This document shows, one piece after another, positions 1-13,684 of a DNA stretch of 64,000 bases; within the stretch, counting starts at the first letter, position 1, and the number at the start of each line of letters is the position of its first letter. The stretch is taken from assembly GCA_024195265.1 (NCBI GenBank), contig JAJLRJ010000013.1, forward strand, positions 20,443,021 to 20,507,020. The letters are read 5' to 3'. Origin of the DNA: Dendrophyllia cribrosa. Lineage: Eukaryota > Cnidaria > Anthozoa > Scleractinia > Dendrophylliidae. The position numbers and the translations under genes were made by a program. The notes under the pieces are model-generated. The model saw nothing but the letters and a program-made list of their open reading frames with translations. It ran no database searches and had not been told where the DNA came from.

Positions 1-839
1 TACACAACTTTCCGCTCAATAAATTGTGCATTGTATGACAGTCATCTTCTTGAAAGTGTTTAACCTAGCAGGCGGTCAAAAGAGTGCAATAACGTATAAT
101 GCCTTGTAATGCACACTAAAATTCAAGATTCCTTTTTACCTTTTTTGAACTGAACAACATTGGGAGTGACAGGCGTGGCAAATAAACTGACAATTTTGGA
201 ATCTATATCTTCAGACTGTTTCAAGAGTACAATTGACCCCGGTAGACACGCAACGACTGTTTAGCTCTTTGTCATACGACACTTGAAAAGTGCCAGAAAT
301 TAGTGATGTATAGTGCTGTATAAAGCTATATTTTAGGTATCGTAAAAGCGTTAGCATAGACTGCGAGGAGTCTCACATTTTTCTTAAAGTTATTCGAGCG
401 AGCACGCGGACGAGCGGCGAAGCCGCGAACCGTGAGAAACGAGTACGTCAGCCCGTAGAAATTAAAAACAGAATCGCGTTATCTGCAGAAATAACAAGAA
501 AAATCAAAGTCAGAGGATGATCGCTTACGGGTCAGCCGAAGATAGTTTTTCACCCTCTTAAAATGACAGTTTCATTGCTGATGACGAACGGAAGAGCTAA
601 ACTAAACATAACTTTACGATTTGTAATTAAACCCTCGTTTTTAAACATTCTTTCACATTTTTTATTTTCAGTTTTTGTTTAATTGCGGCTTCAGTTACAG
701 TGCCATCTACCTCATTTTTTTTTACAAAACATGGCTTTCCTGCCCATATCTCGAGATTTGACAAATTTCGTTTTCAATGGAATATCGAGGGAAATAAACT
801 CTGCTAGCAGGCGTGTATGGTAAATACCTTTCTGTCCCC

Positions 840-1090
840 ACTTGCACAACGACAGTCACAGTGGATAAGTTCGGTAGTGTAAACGAAAACGAAAACTGTC
901 GCTCGCTCCTGTCAATGTTTTGAAATTATACATTGTTAAAATACTTTTGAAATTGTAAGAGCAAAATAAATCGTAAAATATTATATTCCACAAGCTGTCG
1001 AACAAAAGTGAAAGCCAATTAAATGTAATAAATGTATCAAATGTCTTTATTTGAAAACGCACCACTCGTCAAAATAAACATTACTGCGGC
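840..1090. repeat. dispersed repeat family A, copy 1
   Basis: This stretch recurs in diverged form at 5145-5375 and 14690-14945. Shared landmarks are the run reading gaaaactgtcgctcgctcc and the following gtcaaaataaac. No coding potential is apparent. It is part of the multi-kilobase degenerate repeat units that make up the left flank. Confidence 0.7.
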
Positions 1091-2968
1091 TCAAGACGTA
1101 CCGAAGTTTGCGTATACTTTTAACGCGTAGTGCAGTTCTAACTTTTAAGTCTGTGGATGAAATCGTATGGTGTGACCATTTAAATGAAACCTCTTCGGCG
1201 GTACATTCACATGGTACCATTTGTTTTTTAATATTTTGAAAATGAAAATTTGGGATTTTTCTTGAATTTTGGTTTTGGCACTCATGGGAAAAAAATTAAC
1301 AATGAATTTTCACAGTTATGCGTGTTTTATGTCTTGCGTGCTTCAACATCCGATTTCCTTGGCTCCGACGCAGGCTAGGAGGGCAACGAAAATTGAAATT
1401 GGAAGCTAACACCACAACTAGCTACAACTCAACAAAGACAACAGTGAATACGACTCAATAGCTTCAATTGATTAGTCACGCTTTTATAGGACTTCATCTA
1501 CAGAGTCAAATGTTATAACCACCTTGAATAGCAGAATTGACAGTACCGTAGGGAATTAGGGTTTCGCTGGGTTTCGCTGGGTTTCGCGACACAAATGTTC
1601 ACAGACCGGAAATTTAAAACCTCACAATTGGTCTTGTGCAGCATAACAAACAACACTGAAGGAATGTTCAGAAACTAATGCGTGGACCATTGCGTGGACT
1701 AAGCAGTTAGAACGAAATTGCACATTCCATAAATTGACTCTAGTACAGTGAACAAATCAATTAAATAAACCATTTTGGGTCGTAAAACATTCGGGTATAT
1801 TTATACTGCTTTTGAATAGAATCTCATGAGTAATGCGAGTGCAATGTCCCTAGCTACTGTCATATCGTAAAGACAGAATCGGATATCATTGGAAGCTTCG
1901 AAAATTTAGATAAAGTGTCGCCGGAGCGCCGATGGTGTATATTAAACCAACCAACTTGTCTAAAGATCTCGAAAATAATGTCATCTGTAATGATTCGGAA
2001 CTGCAGTCGGCCCTGTGGAAGAAAATATTTTACACAGGCTAACTCGTGTTGTTCTTCACAGTGTTAGAAATACGTTAAGAACTTACCTGAAATCGAGCGG
2101 AGTAGTAAAGCAAACACGACGACCAGGAAGTAAGCGCGTCTTTTGCCGTCCATTACATCTAGAGCTGCGTTTGAAAGCAAGTGAACTGATACATTGACGA
2201 GAACAGTCACGGATGTCTTTGCCCTGGCATGCACGTAGCGCTGATGCGTCTCTCAAATGTGATTAAACATTAACTCTTTCTAACGAAAGCGTGACTTGTA
2301 TGCGGAAATACAAAGTGTGCGCGCGCGTTCACATATCCCGTCGCTCACACGCAGACAGCGTCAGACCCGTTTTAGCGAACAATAAAGTTTATTTACGCAA
2401 CTGCTTTCGATTTCCTTAGACTGTTAACTACTTTCGATTTCCGTAGACTATTCTGATTGCTTGCATCATATCAGACTATGTTAGGATCTGTCATGGTCAA
2501 TTCACGTATCAATGATAATTAATCATCGCTTAACGTGAATGTTTAGTATACAAAATGAAAAAGAAACCTCCAAATAATAGCTCAAGATATCAACACGTAA
2601 ACAGAAGAATCACAGATTAATATTAATTCGGAAAACTATTTTAGCAAAACAGATTTCCTTGAGCTTAACTTTGTTCGTCATGTGGTTGTAATTTTATTGG
2701 TAATGAATCCCTTTTACGTTTATTATTATTATTATTTTTTTTTTAAGTTTTCATCTCGCAACAGATCTGGCTATAACTTGAAGATACTTTAAATTTAATA
2801 TGTTACTCGCGCGTGCACTAATGACGTCACGGGGAAGCAGTTTTTAGCATCTAGGGCAGTATGAAGCGAAACATCTCGCTTTCTTGTGCGCAATAAGAAT
2901 ACACCAGGCGATGTTTACTTAAAACGTTACTGAATACATTCAAAGGTCTCTAATGTTTACTTAGTCTA

Positions 2969-3185
2969 AACTGTCAGGAGTTGGTTAAGTTAACTCCGTC
3001 ATATGGCGTTCCGGTCAAGTCACCGACGGAAAATTGTGCGATTATCCATGATCCAGCAGTTGGAATTAAAAGCATGCAGTGAAAATAGAAAGGTTCTTCA
3101 AATTCCTACCCAGTTGTGTATAGACTGCGAATCAGTCCATACTTTTGAGTCCAAAAATTTACTCATACCGGCTAACAATTCAAAA
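2969..3185. repeat. dispersed repeat family B, copy 1
   Basis: This block begins at aactgtcaggagttgg and ends near the phrase for tcagtccatacttttg. A second copy lies at 6271-6412. The open frames over it are not conserved between the copies, so they are treated as chance. Confidence 0.65.
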
Positions 3186-3606
3186 GTATGAGCGCTAGCC
3201 AAAGAACCCTTTACAGATGTAAATTCAACGTAAATAATATACATGCATGTATATACAGTAGTGACAACTGCAAACGACAGAGAGTATCTCTTCTAGCTGA
3301 GCGTAATACGCAGCACATTTTTGCATTACACTTCTCGATCTGTATCCCGGTTTCAGAAGATACAGCAGTAAAATTGAATGGAATTTCAATGAAATAATAA
3401 ACCCATGGCCATTATTCGATGGTTTTTAAAACAGATGATACGTGCGAGCATTTTACTCATTGCTACACAACTCGTAAAATATTCGCGCGTATTAGCTGTT
3501 AAACCATCGAATAAGGTATAAATATTAGAATAATTAAAATAGTAATTGTTAATAAAATAAAGGGGGTTATTTTTTAATTTCCATTTATACCAATATGAAT
3601 TTTATG

Positions 3607-4500
3607 GCACTTTCGTGTATCTAATTAAAACATAAATAGGATGCCACATGTAGGAAGACAAGCCGTAACACATTTGTTTCGAGTGTTTTGATAACTAAAG
3701 CACTAATAATGATTACCATCTTATTTCTCCTACACTACAACTGCTAGTGATCAATTGTACAGGTCAGGGTAATTGAGGAAATGATCATAAAAGTTGTCAT
3801 GATTTGAAACAACTGCTTCCAAAGTCGTCCATAGGATATATCTGACGACCAGTTGGGAGAATGTGTATGTTGAAGACAGTTTCCGTTTTCAGAGGTCCAA
3901 ATATTTGTCGCCATAATTATGATTGACGGCAGTGTAAAACGTAAATATTTGCAGGGGCTTGAAATTCATGTGTTCGCGTGTTAGTGAATGGAGCAGTGAG
4001 TTAATCCATCTGTTTTGTATCATAATCGAAATATTGCTGCAACCTGTCATTAGTATCACCATCTTGGTAACCACTGGCAAGGACAACGGTTAAAGCTGCG
4101 TTAACTTGACGGGCCCGAAAGTACCAGGGATTTTCAAGAAACTAGTCCCAAGTAACGTGTGGTCTTTTATATTCCAAAATCGCCTTTGGTTGTTAAGTAA
4201 ATAAGGAAAAATAATATTCATGTTTACGTTTGGCTTAAGGCTTAACATTTAAGACTTCTAATTTAAGAAAATAGACATGGATCTTAAAAATAGAAACCTT
4301 ATTAATTAATGACTCACATTGCACAAAATAGCCTGGCACGGCGTTTTGGTTATTTTGGTATTCTTTACATCCCGATAAATTCATCCAACCTTGAGTCACG
4401 GTGCAAAAGTGATCTAATTTTTGACTTCGTGGGTAAAATCCTAAACTTATGACTATAGTACCAAGAAGTCGTTTTCTTTGGTGTTGTTTATTATTTTATA
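3607..4500. repeat. long degenerate repeat C, copy 1 (about 0.9 kb)
   Basis: It matches 6994-7942 over nearly its whole length, including the marker acataaatagg near the start and taccaagaagtcgtttt near the end. Both copies are followed by the same sequence (gaagcacctgagcagtacg), which in the second copy is pushed to 9403 by an inserted MITE. This shows that the flank is built from tandem, later disrupted, units of several kilobases. Confidence 0.75.
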
Positions 4501-4708
4501 GAAGCACCTGAGCAGTACGTTTTCGTAGGACTGCTTGTTTTTCAATATAATGCACACTGAAATTCAAGATTTTTCACCCTCTTTAGGAGTGACAGGCTTA
4601 AGGAATAACGAGAACGTATGGAATCCTTATGTTCAGACTGATTCAAGAGTACACTTGACCCTTGTAACGGTAGACATGCAAGGGATGTTAAGCTCTGGGT
4701 CACACCAC

Positions 4709-5012
4709 CAAAGGACTAAAAAGGAGTGTTGTATAAGGTAAAACTTGTAGTAAATAAGTAGTACTTGTATTGCTTAATCGATCATCCTTTGACCAGCGAC
4801 TCATTTCTTGAGACCCGAGTCTATTGTAACTGTCACGTCTGCAGATAACGTGATAGCTACGCCTCTTTCTTTTTTTTAACTCTTATACGATTTACTACAG
4901 TACACCTTTGTTTATTCTATTAAACTGGGTGCTTATGCCCCGATATAGCAATACAAGTACTACTTATTTACTACAAGTTTTACCTTATACAACACTCTTT
5001 TTTAGTCCTTTG
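4709..5012. mobile_element. foldback MITE-like inverted repeat
   Basis: The outer arms are inverted copies of each other: the left reads ccaaaggactaaaaaggagt and the right ends tttttagtcctttgg. A related piece lies at 14290-14420. It has no coding capacity. Confidence 0.6.
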
Positions 5013-5355
5013 GCCGAAGATAAATTTTTCAGGCTCTTTAAATAACTGTCCGTTGCTGGTGTCAAATATATTGAGAGGGAACTTCTACTAGCAGGAGGCG
5101 TGTTTGATACGTTACGACGGCCACCCTTAGTGCCTTACCGTCCCCACTGCCACAACAACAAACACAGTGAGCTACAGTGGATAAGTTACATGTAAGTAGT
5201 TCAGACGAAAAAGAAAACGGAAATTGTCGCTCGCTCCCAACAAATTTCGAAATTATAACTCGTAAAAAATTTTATGTGCTATATTGAATAAAAGTGAACG
5301 GCAATTACTGTTATGATTGTATCGGATGTCTTTATTCGAAGACGAACCGCCCGTC

Positions 5356-6235
5356 AAAATAAACATTACTGTGTCGAACTGTGACTTGCGACGCGCTATT
5401 TAGGGCTGCAATCTAAACAAGTGAACTGATACATTGGCGAGAACTGTTACGAATCTCTCAGTACATGTAAAATGCCGAATAGAGTACCGTGCCGAAAAGA
5501 AGAAAGAGAAAACGTGTCTTGGCCTATTGGTGAAAACCAAGAAAAGCATTGACACAAGATATTCAAGCAGTTGCGATAGACTTTCCAAACTTCGCTTAGA
5601 GCGTTCACACAAAATATTTACGCACCTGATAGACTTTCTAGCAGGTTTATTGGGCGACACAAGTTAACTTTTACTAGTTATTGTCATTCATTAAATTAAA
5701 TCTATTGAAATAAAACGAATATAAAATATAATCTATTAATTACAAATGTATATATCCTATATATTAAATTAAAAAAAGCACAGTAATCAATACATGTGTG
5801 GTATAAAAATATATCTATTCAAATATAATTTCTTTATTATTAATGATATTGGAATGAAATTAAACATATAAAACATTATTTAAATGTAAATTCTATGCAA
5901 AAAATAAAAAACCATTGCAGACAATTTAAATAACATGATAATCAACATATTTTTGGTTTATAAAAATATATCTACTCAAATATAATCTTTTTTCTACTTA
6001 ATTTTGCTTTCATTTTCCATTCTGCCTAAGCATCTTAATACAATCTCTTTTGATACTGAATCACTCAAAGTGAAAGCACAATTATAAGTCAAGCATACGT
6101 AACTAACATTAGTGAACCCTTTACATGAACTCCCAAGATTTTGAAAAATTATGACAAACAAATGGCACCATGGCGTTTATTCCTTCGTTTTCTATTAATT
6201 TAATGATCAGTTTGAGGAGCTATAGAGCGGTTTTG
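5356..6235. repeat. dispersed repeat family D, copy 1 (about 0.88 kb)
   Basis: This AT-rich block matches 38962-39805, with landmarks tggcctattggtgaaaacc and gaaccctttac. The small open frames in it (about 80 codons) are not supported as genes. The two copies now flank a 33-kb region that includes the Polinton. Confidence 0.75.
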
Positions 6236-6270
6236 CGTGACGAGCCCTAAGGATGTCTGTGTTGGAGGCC

Positions 6271-6412
6271 AAACTGTCAGGAGTTGGTCAAGTCACCGAA
6301 CGAAAGTTGTGCGATTATCCAGCAGCTGGAATTAACAGCATGCCGGTGAAAAATAAAAATGTTTTTCTAATTCCTACCCAGTTGTGTATAGACTGCGAAT
6401 CAGTCCATACTT
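6271..6412. repeat. dispersed repeat family B, copy 2
   Basis: Diverged copy of 2969-3185, in the same orientation. Confidence 0.6.
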
Positions 6413-6993
6413 TTAGGCGAATTTTATAATAGTTCGACATACTGACGAATGCGGCCTTAAAAATCGGAACACAACGCGACTGGAGCGACTGTAGACTACG
6501 TGTAGTTTAGGGATAGTCGAGCGAGAAATCTGCACAGGCGGAGACGCGCGCGAAAATCGCTTTCGGCGAGAAGACGCGACCCACTCGACTAGGACTAATG
6601 ACGCTGTGTCTGATAGCAAATGAGAATGGCTTAACAGTAAAATAGCAAACGTTACCAGGCGTCAAGACGTACGTATTTGCTCCTCGCGCAAGCTATGGCT
6701 TTGTGGCTTCGTGACTGTATAGCACTTTTGCGCAAGTGTGTACGCTGTAAATACTTCTTGCCTCCTATACGCAAGCGTTAAAGAAACGAAAAATCGGCTG
6801 TTTAGCAGACTACTTTATGAACGATATAATTAAGTATTAAAATAAACTTGTAAAAAGCAATGTTGCGCGGATTTTGGTCTTTTTGTTAAAAAACGATACT
6901 AAATATTTGACTAAGTTCCTTTGCTTTCACACAAAATGCTCTTAGAGCACAGAGGGCAAATATTGACTAAAGAAACGTCAACAGTGCCCCTTA

Positions 6994-7942
6994 ACACTTT
7001 CGTGTATCTAATTAAAACATAAATAGGAATGCCACATGTAGGAAGACAAGCCGTAACACATTTGCTTCAACTAAAGCACTGATAGTTATCAACATCTTAT
7101 TTCTCCCTGCGATACAACTGCTAGTGATCAATTGTACAGGTCAGGGGAATTTGGGAAATGATCAAAGTTGCCTTGATTTGAAACAACTGCTTCCAAAGTC
7201 GTCCATAGGATATATCTGACGACCAGTTGGGAGAATTTGTATGTCGAAGACAGTTTCCGTTTTCAGGGGTCCAAATATTTGTCGCCATAATTATGATTGA
7301 CGGCAGTGTAAAACGTAAATATTTGCAGGGGCTTGAACGTCATGTGTTCGCGTGTTTAATAGTGAATGGAGCAGTGAGCTAATCCATCTGTTTTGTATCA
7401 CAATCGAAATATTGCTGCAACCTGCCATGAGCGTCACCATCTGGGTAACCACTGGCAACGCTACCTCGGGGGCGAAAAAGGACACCTGTTAAAGATGCGT
7501 TAACTTGCTTTGTCGACGACGGGCTCGAAAGTACCAGGGATTTTCAAGAACCTAGTCCTAAGTAACGTGTGGTCTATAGTGTTCCAAAATCGCCTTTGAA
7601 TATGTAAATAAGGAAAAATAATATTCATGTTTACGTTTACGTTTGGCTTAACCGGCATTTAAGGCTTAACATTTAAGGCTTCTAATTTAAGAAAATCGAC
7701 ATGGATACCAAAAATAGAAAGCTTAACGTCTCCCATTGCATAAAAAAGCCTGACATGGCGTTTTGGTTATTTGTACAACAATATTTTAGTATTCTTAACA
7801 TCCTTATAAATTCATCAAACCTTGAGTCACAGTGCAAAAGTGATTCTAACTTTTGACTTTGTGGATGAAATCCTAAACTTATGACTTTGGTACCAAGAAG
7901 TCGTTTGCTGAGGTGTAGTTTATTATACTAGTATATAATAGT
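6994..7942. repeat. long degenerate repeat C, copy 2
   Basis: Copy of 3607-4500, same orientation, interrupted at its right end by the MITE starting at 7944. No gene is recognised in it. Confidence 0.75.
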
Positions 7943-7943
7943 A

Positions 7944-9397
7944 CAGTCGAACCTCCCGTAAGCGGACACCCTCGGGACCAAGGGTAAGTGTCCACTAACG
8001 AGGTGTTCGCTTACGGGAGGTTAAAAAAATAGTACACTGGATGGCGTATAATGCACCAGTCTTTTGAAGCTTTTAAGACCACTTGTAATTGTCATTACAG
8101 GGTTGCTGAATGTTGCTTTACATATATATCGTAAATAAATGTACATATCCGTAAAGCTCTCGCATTGCCGTCACACGAACTGATGTAAGCTATATAAAAA
8201 CAGTAACATACTCAATTCTCCATGTTTCGGGGGTGAACAGAACAGAAGAAGTACATACACGGTGGGCACAGATTCACTCAAAATCGCTCACCATTCGCGT
8301 GCTAACAAAATGGCGGAAATCAGGGGCCCATCAATTTTCGAAATGTGATATCTTTGGATCTCATCAACATATTAACGAACTTTTTTCACTTTTGAAATTA
8401 TTATGGCGTGTACTTTCAGAAACTGTCATCAGATATCCCATAATACTAATTTCAAATTTTGGCGCCATATTTGTGACGTCATTTTCCCGCCAAAATACTT
8501 GAAATTTAAAAAACAAAAAACATACGATTTTTGCGAATCATAACTTCTATATTGTTGTAAAATTTCAGCTTCCTTGGTTCAAAACTGTTAAAGTTGAATG
8601 AAGCGCAAGTTTTTCAGTCGATTTGATTCTAAATGACCTTTGACCCCCGCAGATAATGTGCGGGGAGTTCAAATTTTGAAACGTCATATCTTTTGATCGG
8701 ATCAACGTATTTACGAGATTTTTTCAGTTTTGAGATGCTTGCGGCGAGCGCTTTCAGAAATTGTCATTAGATATCCCATAATACTAAGTTATTTTTTGGG
8801 CGCCAACTTTATGACGTCATTTTCCCGCCAAAAATTGCAACTAATGAAAAAAACAAAAAAAATTTTTTTGTGAAAATGATGAGTTCTGTGCTGTTGTCAA
8901 ATTTCATGTTAACAACATCAAAACGGAAAAAGTTATTATTATATCGCGAAATGTCGAGCGATTTCGAGAGAATCTGTGCCCACCGTGTATTTTATGTACA
9001 TTGCATGTAGTTATTTTCTAAAACACAAGGTGTCTTCAGGTAGGTAAAAAGAAACTATCGATGAGTGTCTGCTTTCGCGGTTCCCTGATCTAAGTTACCT
9101 ACATATAACTGTACTGTTCAGACTTCGCTTTTGTTCAGGTCAAGTACAATTAAACCCATTAAAACCGAACCTTTTTTGTTAGAAATCTTCTTGAAATCAT
9201 TTACTGTCCGCTTACGGGCGGTTATTTTAGACCCTGCGGGATCGACCCCGAATAGGTGCCCGTGTCCGCTTACGGGATGTTAAAAATGTAGTGTTGGAGA
9301 GGATAAATCGCCGGGACCGCGGTTTGTTGTCGGTTTGGTTTGGTGCTTAAGGGAGGTCTCTGCTTACGGGAGGTGTCCGTTAGTGGAGGTTCGACTG
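7944..9397. mobile_element. pogo/Tc1-like non-autonomous DNA transposon
   Basis: The ends are inverted repeats (CAGTCGAACCTCC at the left, GGAGGTTCGACTG at the right) flanked by TA on both sides. Cut sites at TA and CAGT-type termini are typical of pogo/Tc1-mariner families. The interior has no transposase but contains a second, nested element at 8258-8987. Sub-terminal inverted copies of an agcggacac-type motif strengthen the assignment. Confidence 0.75.
8258..8987. mobile_element. 730-bp MITE (family E, copy 1), nested
   Basis: It starts CACGGTGGGCACAGATTC and ends GAATCTGTGCCCACCGTG, with TA on both sides. It is inserted in the element at 7944-9397. Internally it is a diverged dimer: two halves of about 320 bp each contain the phrases agatatcccataatacta and gacgtcattttcccgcc. 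A second full copy lies at 44978-45706 and a fragment at about 61983-62040. Confidence 0.85.
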
Positions 9398-9620
9398 TAT
9401 ATAGAAGCACCTGAGCAGTACGTTTTTGTGGTACTGTTTGTTTTTCAATATAATGCACACTGAAATTCAAGATTTTTTACCCTCTTTGAATTAGGCACTC
9501 TGAATAGGAGTGACAGGCTTAACGAATAAAAATTGCAAATGAAAGGACCACTCGACAAATTCGAAATACTGGATCCCTGGGAAGGATCTGATCAGCGAAA
9601 TTAATTAGAAACAAATGAAA

Positions 9621-9837
9621 TGAAAGGCTGATCGTACAGCATTGAAAGAAATATATTTTTTAACCGATTAATTTCTTTTGAACAGCACGGCCTTTCTTCA
9701 TCAGGGTATAACTGTACGGTTATACCCTGTTGAAGAAATGAACGGCCGTGCTGTTCGAAATCAAGACATCATCCTCTCTTGTCGAAATTAATCGGTTAAA
9801 AAAATATATATTCCTTTACTGTACGATTAGCCTTTCA
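9621..9837. mobile_element. palindromic foldback element
   Basis: The arms tgaaaggctgatcgtacag and its inverted counterpart end at 9837. A second, inner inverted pair surrounds tataactgtacggttata. Non-coding; a MITE-like hairpin. Confidence 0.6.
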
Positions 9838-10021
9838 TAGACCTTATTCATAAATGGCGGCCGATTTATTTATTCTTTTATATTCATGCTAATCAGCCCA
9901 ACTAGCCTCATTTTGGAGCAAAAATTATTTTGAATTTTGCACATGCTAAAGAGGCTAGTTGGGCTGATTAGCATGGATATAAAAAAATAATAAACCGGCC
10001 GCCAATTGTGAATAGGGTCTA
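9838..10021. mobile_element. foldback MITE family F, copy 1
   Basis: The terminal arms (tagaccttattcataaatgg and the inverted equivalent) and an inner pair (gctaatcagcccaactagcc) form a long hairpin. The same family is present at 43848-44022. Confidence 0.75.
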
Positions 10022-11380
10022 TATCATTTGTATTTAACGAATAAAGAGCGTATGGAATTCTTATCTTCAGACTGATTCAAGAGTACACTCTTGTAACGGT
10101 AGACATGCATGGGATGTTCAGCTCCGGGTCACGCGACCAAAGGACCAATCAAAGGGCTCTTCAAGCCATCTCGTTAATGCGTTAGAAGGTGAGGTTAATA
10201 AAAAAAATAGGCAGTCTATGACTGCATGTAGCTTACTGCGCCTGTTATTACTTAGATTATCGTAGGATTTCCTCCCCCCCGTGCCCCCTGGATTTCCAAG
10301 CCGAGAGACCCCCCTCTCCTGCCCGGATTTGCAATAAAGTTTTGGAAGCCCTAAATTTACAGGTAATGAGAAAAAAAATACATGTAATCGCATTCAAAAG
10401 ATTTTGTTTTTATAATTTTCAAAACCGTGGTGACGAGTGCTATAAATTGGTGAAACATTTTAAAAAATAAATATTGCGTGACGCATCATGAACCCCCCCC
10501 CGTGATTTCAAGACTAAATCGAAGTGAAATTTTTCTAGTTCCTAATAACTGCTTCGATTTTGCCATGTATTAGTTTTTCCTGGCTTCATAGTTTATTCAA
10601 AGTGTTGTCGCAAATACACAATATTTCCTTGAATGAAAATGTCTTTCCCTAGAATAAAAGAGTTGAACGCTAATCAGAATTCAGTGATTTTCTGCTTCCG
10701 GAAGGCTTAGCGATTTGTTTATCCTAATTGCAGCGCTAGCGTCTGCGAATTATATTATAAACATCACAAAAAAAATATTTAAATTCAGCAACCTACTTTA
10801 TTATATCTAGTGTTTTCTAAAATTTCCGACTTTTCATGTGTATATAGAATGCCATTCTTATCCAATTTAGTTTAGTCTCAAGAGGAAAACGCGTCAAATT
10901 ATCGCATCAAGGAAACTGTCGGCCACGCAAATTTGTTCAGCATCTGGCGAATTTCTCGCTCGACCGATTGTGGTCACGTTTTCTAAATATTTGTCAAAAG
11001 CTACTAATAAGACAAAGAAACCGTCTATGAAATGTAAATGCAGACTAAAAAATGTAACTTTCTTTACCGCAGTTTTCCAGGAATGCTTGAAAATTCTTAG
11101 TAAAGTCTGCCGCTTCGAGTATAAATTCTGAAAGAAGACATGTCCTCACTTGTGACAAATTTCATCGCTTTCAGCTCTCAAACCACCACTACAAAGGCAT
11201 AAAAATCTTCTTAAGGACCTTTTCTTTCCATTTCGAAGTCTTAAAAGGCGTGCTTTCATTCCGGTTATGTTATGTTTCTGATCTGTTAGCATCTACTCCG
11301 AACAGAAGAAGGAATGTGCTGGAAACGTATGCACTCACATCTAGAAATATCCTCAATACAGCCAAGAGAAGAAAGTGCTA
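10022..11380. other. intergenic or intronic DNA, nothing recognised
   Basis: AT-rich DNA with short poly-C/G runs near 10267-10315 and 10492. Open frames of up to about 90 codons show no recognisable domain and are judged to be chance. Confidence 0.5.
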
Positions 11381-12001
11381 CCATCCCCCCCCCCCCCCCC
11401 CCCCGGGCACACCCCCGGGGATTTGCCATTTTTCCTTCACTTGGCGTCCTATTCCCCACCCCCGAGCACAAAGAAAGAGGTAATTCCCCACCCCCGGGAC
11501 ACTCAACAGCAAGCTGCACCGTTTCTCAAGAAGACAGAAATATTTATTATATAAATCTACCGAACAGTTTACAAAATAGACATGGACTGGACTACACTCG
11601 TATGGCTACAAAGATCAGGAAGCATCTCTCCCATTGCTCGCGTTTCTTTGGCTTTCATCGCTCCTCTCTTGCGGTTATTTCGTGTACTGAGGATGTGTTC
11701 TTCCCAACACTTCACATCATCCACTGACAGGCAACACTCCTTCAAATACAGGCTTTGCCAAATTGTTTTCTTCCAGCCAATTACTAACAAATTGTAAGAA
11801 TTTCCCAGCAAAGAAGACCGCTTGTTGAGTCATGTCGTGAGTCATGTCGTCCGCCATGTGCTTCGACGAACTTTTCGCCCCATAATTCCTTGCGCACCTA
11901 GATTATCCCCACACCTACCCCCGGGACAAGACTACTTGCAAAATTCCCCACCTCCGGGCCACAAGGATCGACTTTGTCCGGGGGTTGCCCGGGGGGGATG
12001 G
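11381..12001. mobile_element. C/G-rich-ended MITE-like element
   Basis: It begins CCATCCCCCCC and ends GGGGGGGATGG, flanked by TA on both sides (11379-11380 and 12002-12003). Inner pairs of ccccgggca/tgcccgggg continue the inverted symmetry. The open frames over it read through simple C and G runs and are not believed to be genes. Confidence 0.55.
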
Positions 12002-12003
12002 TA

Positions 12004-13358
12004 ACTGTAGGAATTGAACCATGCATAATGCCTTCCAAAGAAACACACGCTTAGCTTCAAGCGGAGAGGATCGAAATTTCCATTGAAGAGCCAATAGAAA
12101 ACGAGGAAACTCGATCCACACAAAGGGTATAAATACATGTTTGAAAATTATGCCGAGCAGAACGGTTTAACCGTTCTCAAAATACAAACCCGGCAACTGA
12201 TGAGGTTCAAGAGGAGAACCGAAACCATGGTCTTGCCTGAATGAAATAGTGGCATAAACGAAGCAGTCGCTAGACGGTGAAAATTGACGGAGGAGAATTA
12301 GCTCCACGCTGCAGCTATACAGCGTAGCGAATGGAAGCTAAAATTACAGCCTTGACTGAGACAAACTTCAATTCTCTACAAGTTGAATAGCTTATTAAGC
12401 TACAACTCTCTCTGCTATAAAGCTTGGATCCTGAAAATTCAAATCCTGCAAAGATTAAACAAAAATAGCTGGGCCCAGCGTGACATTAATAGCGGGAAAG
12501 ACATAAACGGCCAACAGATATTTTCAGATCCTGTCATGCAATGTCCGGTATTTCAGAGAGATGTTAAAGTTAGAGAAATTCAAACCTTTCCTACATAAAA
12601 ATCTACATGCCAATATTAATGGCGAAATCAACACAACAACCGCCAGGCAAAAACCCGGACGCTTAAATGAGGTCAAAATCTACAAGCGCAACACGCCACG
12701 GGAAACCACAACCGACAGATTTGACCTCTGGTCCGTTGCACGCGGCTTCTTATAAAGGATTGAAAATTCAGTCTAAACTAAAATCCTCTTTTACAAACTA
12801 AATGTAGAATACCCGTTCAAAACATATAGAAGCAGCAAATGGCATTAAAAACATGAGGTAAGAGTCCGTGTAGGCCTACCACCCCCATTTTACAAAAGCC
12901 AAATCCATACTCTTGCACAATCAAACGGGAACATTTTTAGTTAGCTGAATACGCAAAATCTCACCTCTCTTGCATACTATTGCATAATCATGACACCTCA
13001 ACATTTAATAACCATTCAAAATTGAAATTTCTCTTTAATAATCAAACCGTAATAGGAATGATTCAGTATTCCAATGACTACTGAAAAGGGACATTAACGT
13101 TAATTTTGCAAAAAAGCAAATCCATTGTATAATACAATCAAATTAGGCCCCTTCACGAGCGACGCATGAAAATAGAACGCGTGTTTTATTTCCGATTTGA
13201 CAGCCTTGTCAGATAAATGACCACAAGTTGCTTCTTATTGTCTAAAATTAATTGCCGACTCGCTTAAGCTACCTGCTTTGGTGGCTTAAATTTAACTAGA
13301 GTTTAACTCAATTAAGCTGACTCGCTTAACTTTAAGCAAATTGGAAAACTAACTCTTC
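12004..13358. other. no recognisable gene
   Basis: Only short frames occur here (60-70 codons), with no domain, splice pattern or repeat that I can name. Confidence 0.4.
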
Positions 13359-13625
13359 ACGGTTAGTCATCCCGAGTACACAACGTATCGCAGAACATTC
13401 CTCACAATTTTTCTTTTCACGAACATTTCCGGTTGTCACTCGCTAGTCATCCCGGGTACACAACGTATCGCAGAACATTCCTGACAATTTTTATTTTTAC
13501 GACATTTCCACTTGTCACTCGCTAAGCGACTTCAAAAATCGCTCCTCGCGGTTAATCTTCCCGAGTAGACAAGGTATCGCAGAACATTCCTGCCAATTTT
13601 TAGAATTTTCTATCAATTTTCTATT
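13359..13625. repeat. minisatellite, about 3 diverged units of 85-115 bp
   Basis: The phrase acaacgtatcgcagaacatt recurs three times, each preceded by a version of gtcatcccgagtac and followed by tcctgacaattttt-like sequence. Confidence 0.7.
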
Positions 13626-13684
13626 TGAGTGCTTAAACCACAAAAACAATAAATCCAAAATAAGAAACAATCTGTCAGGCGATG

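Noticed and set aside
5400..5667. Frames on both strands of about 80 codons
   Set aside because: They lie on a dispersed repeat whose second copy (39008-39257) does not keep the same protein length, and no domain is seen.
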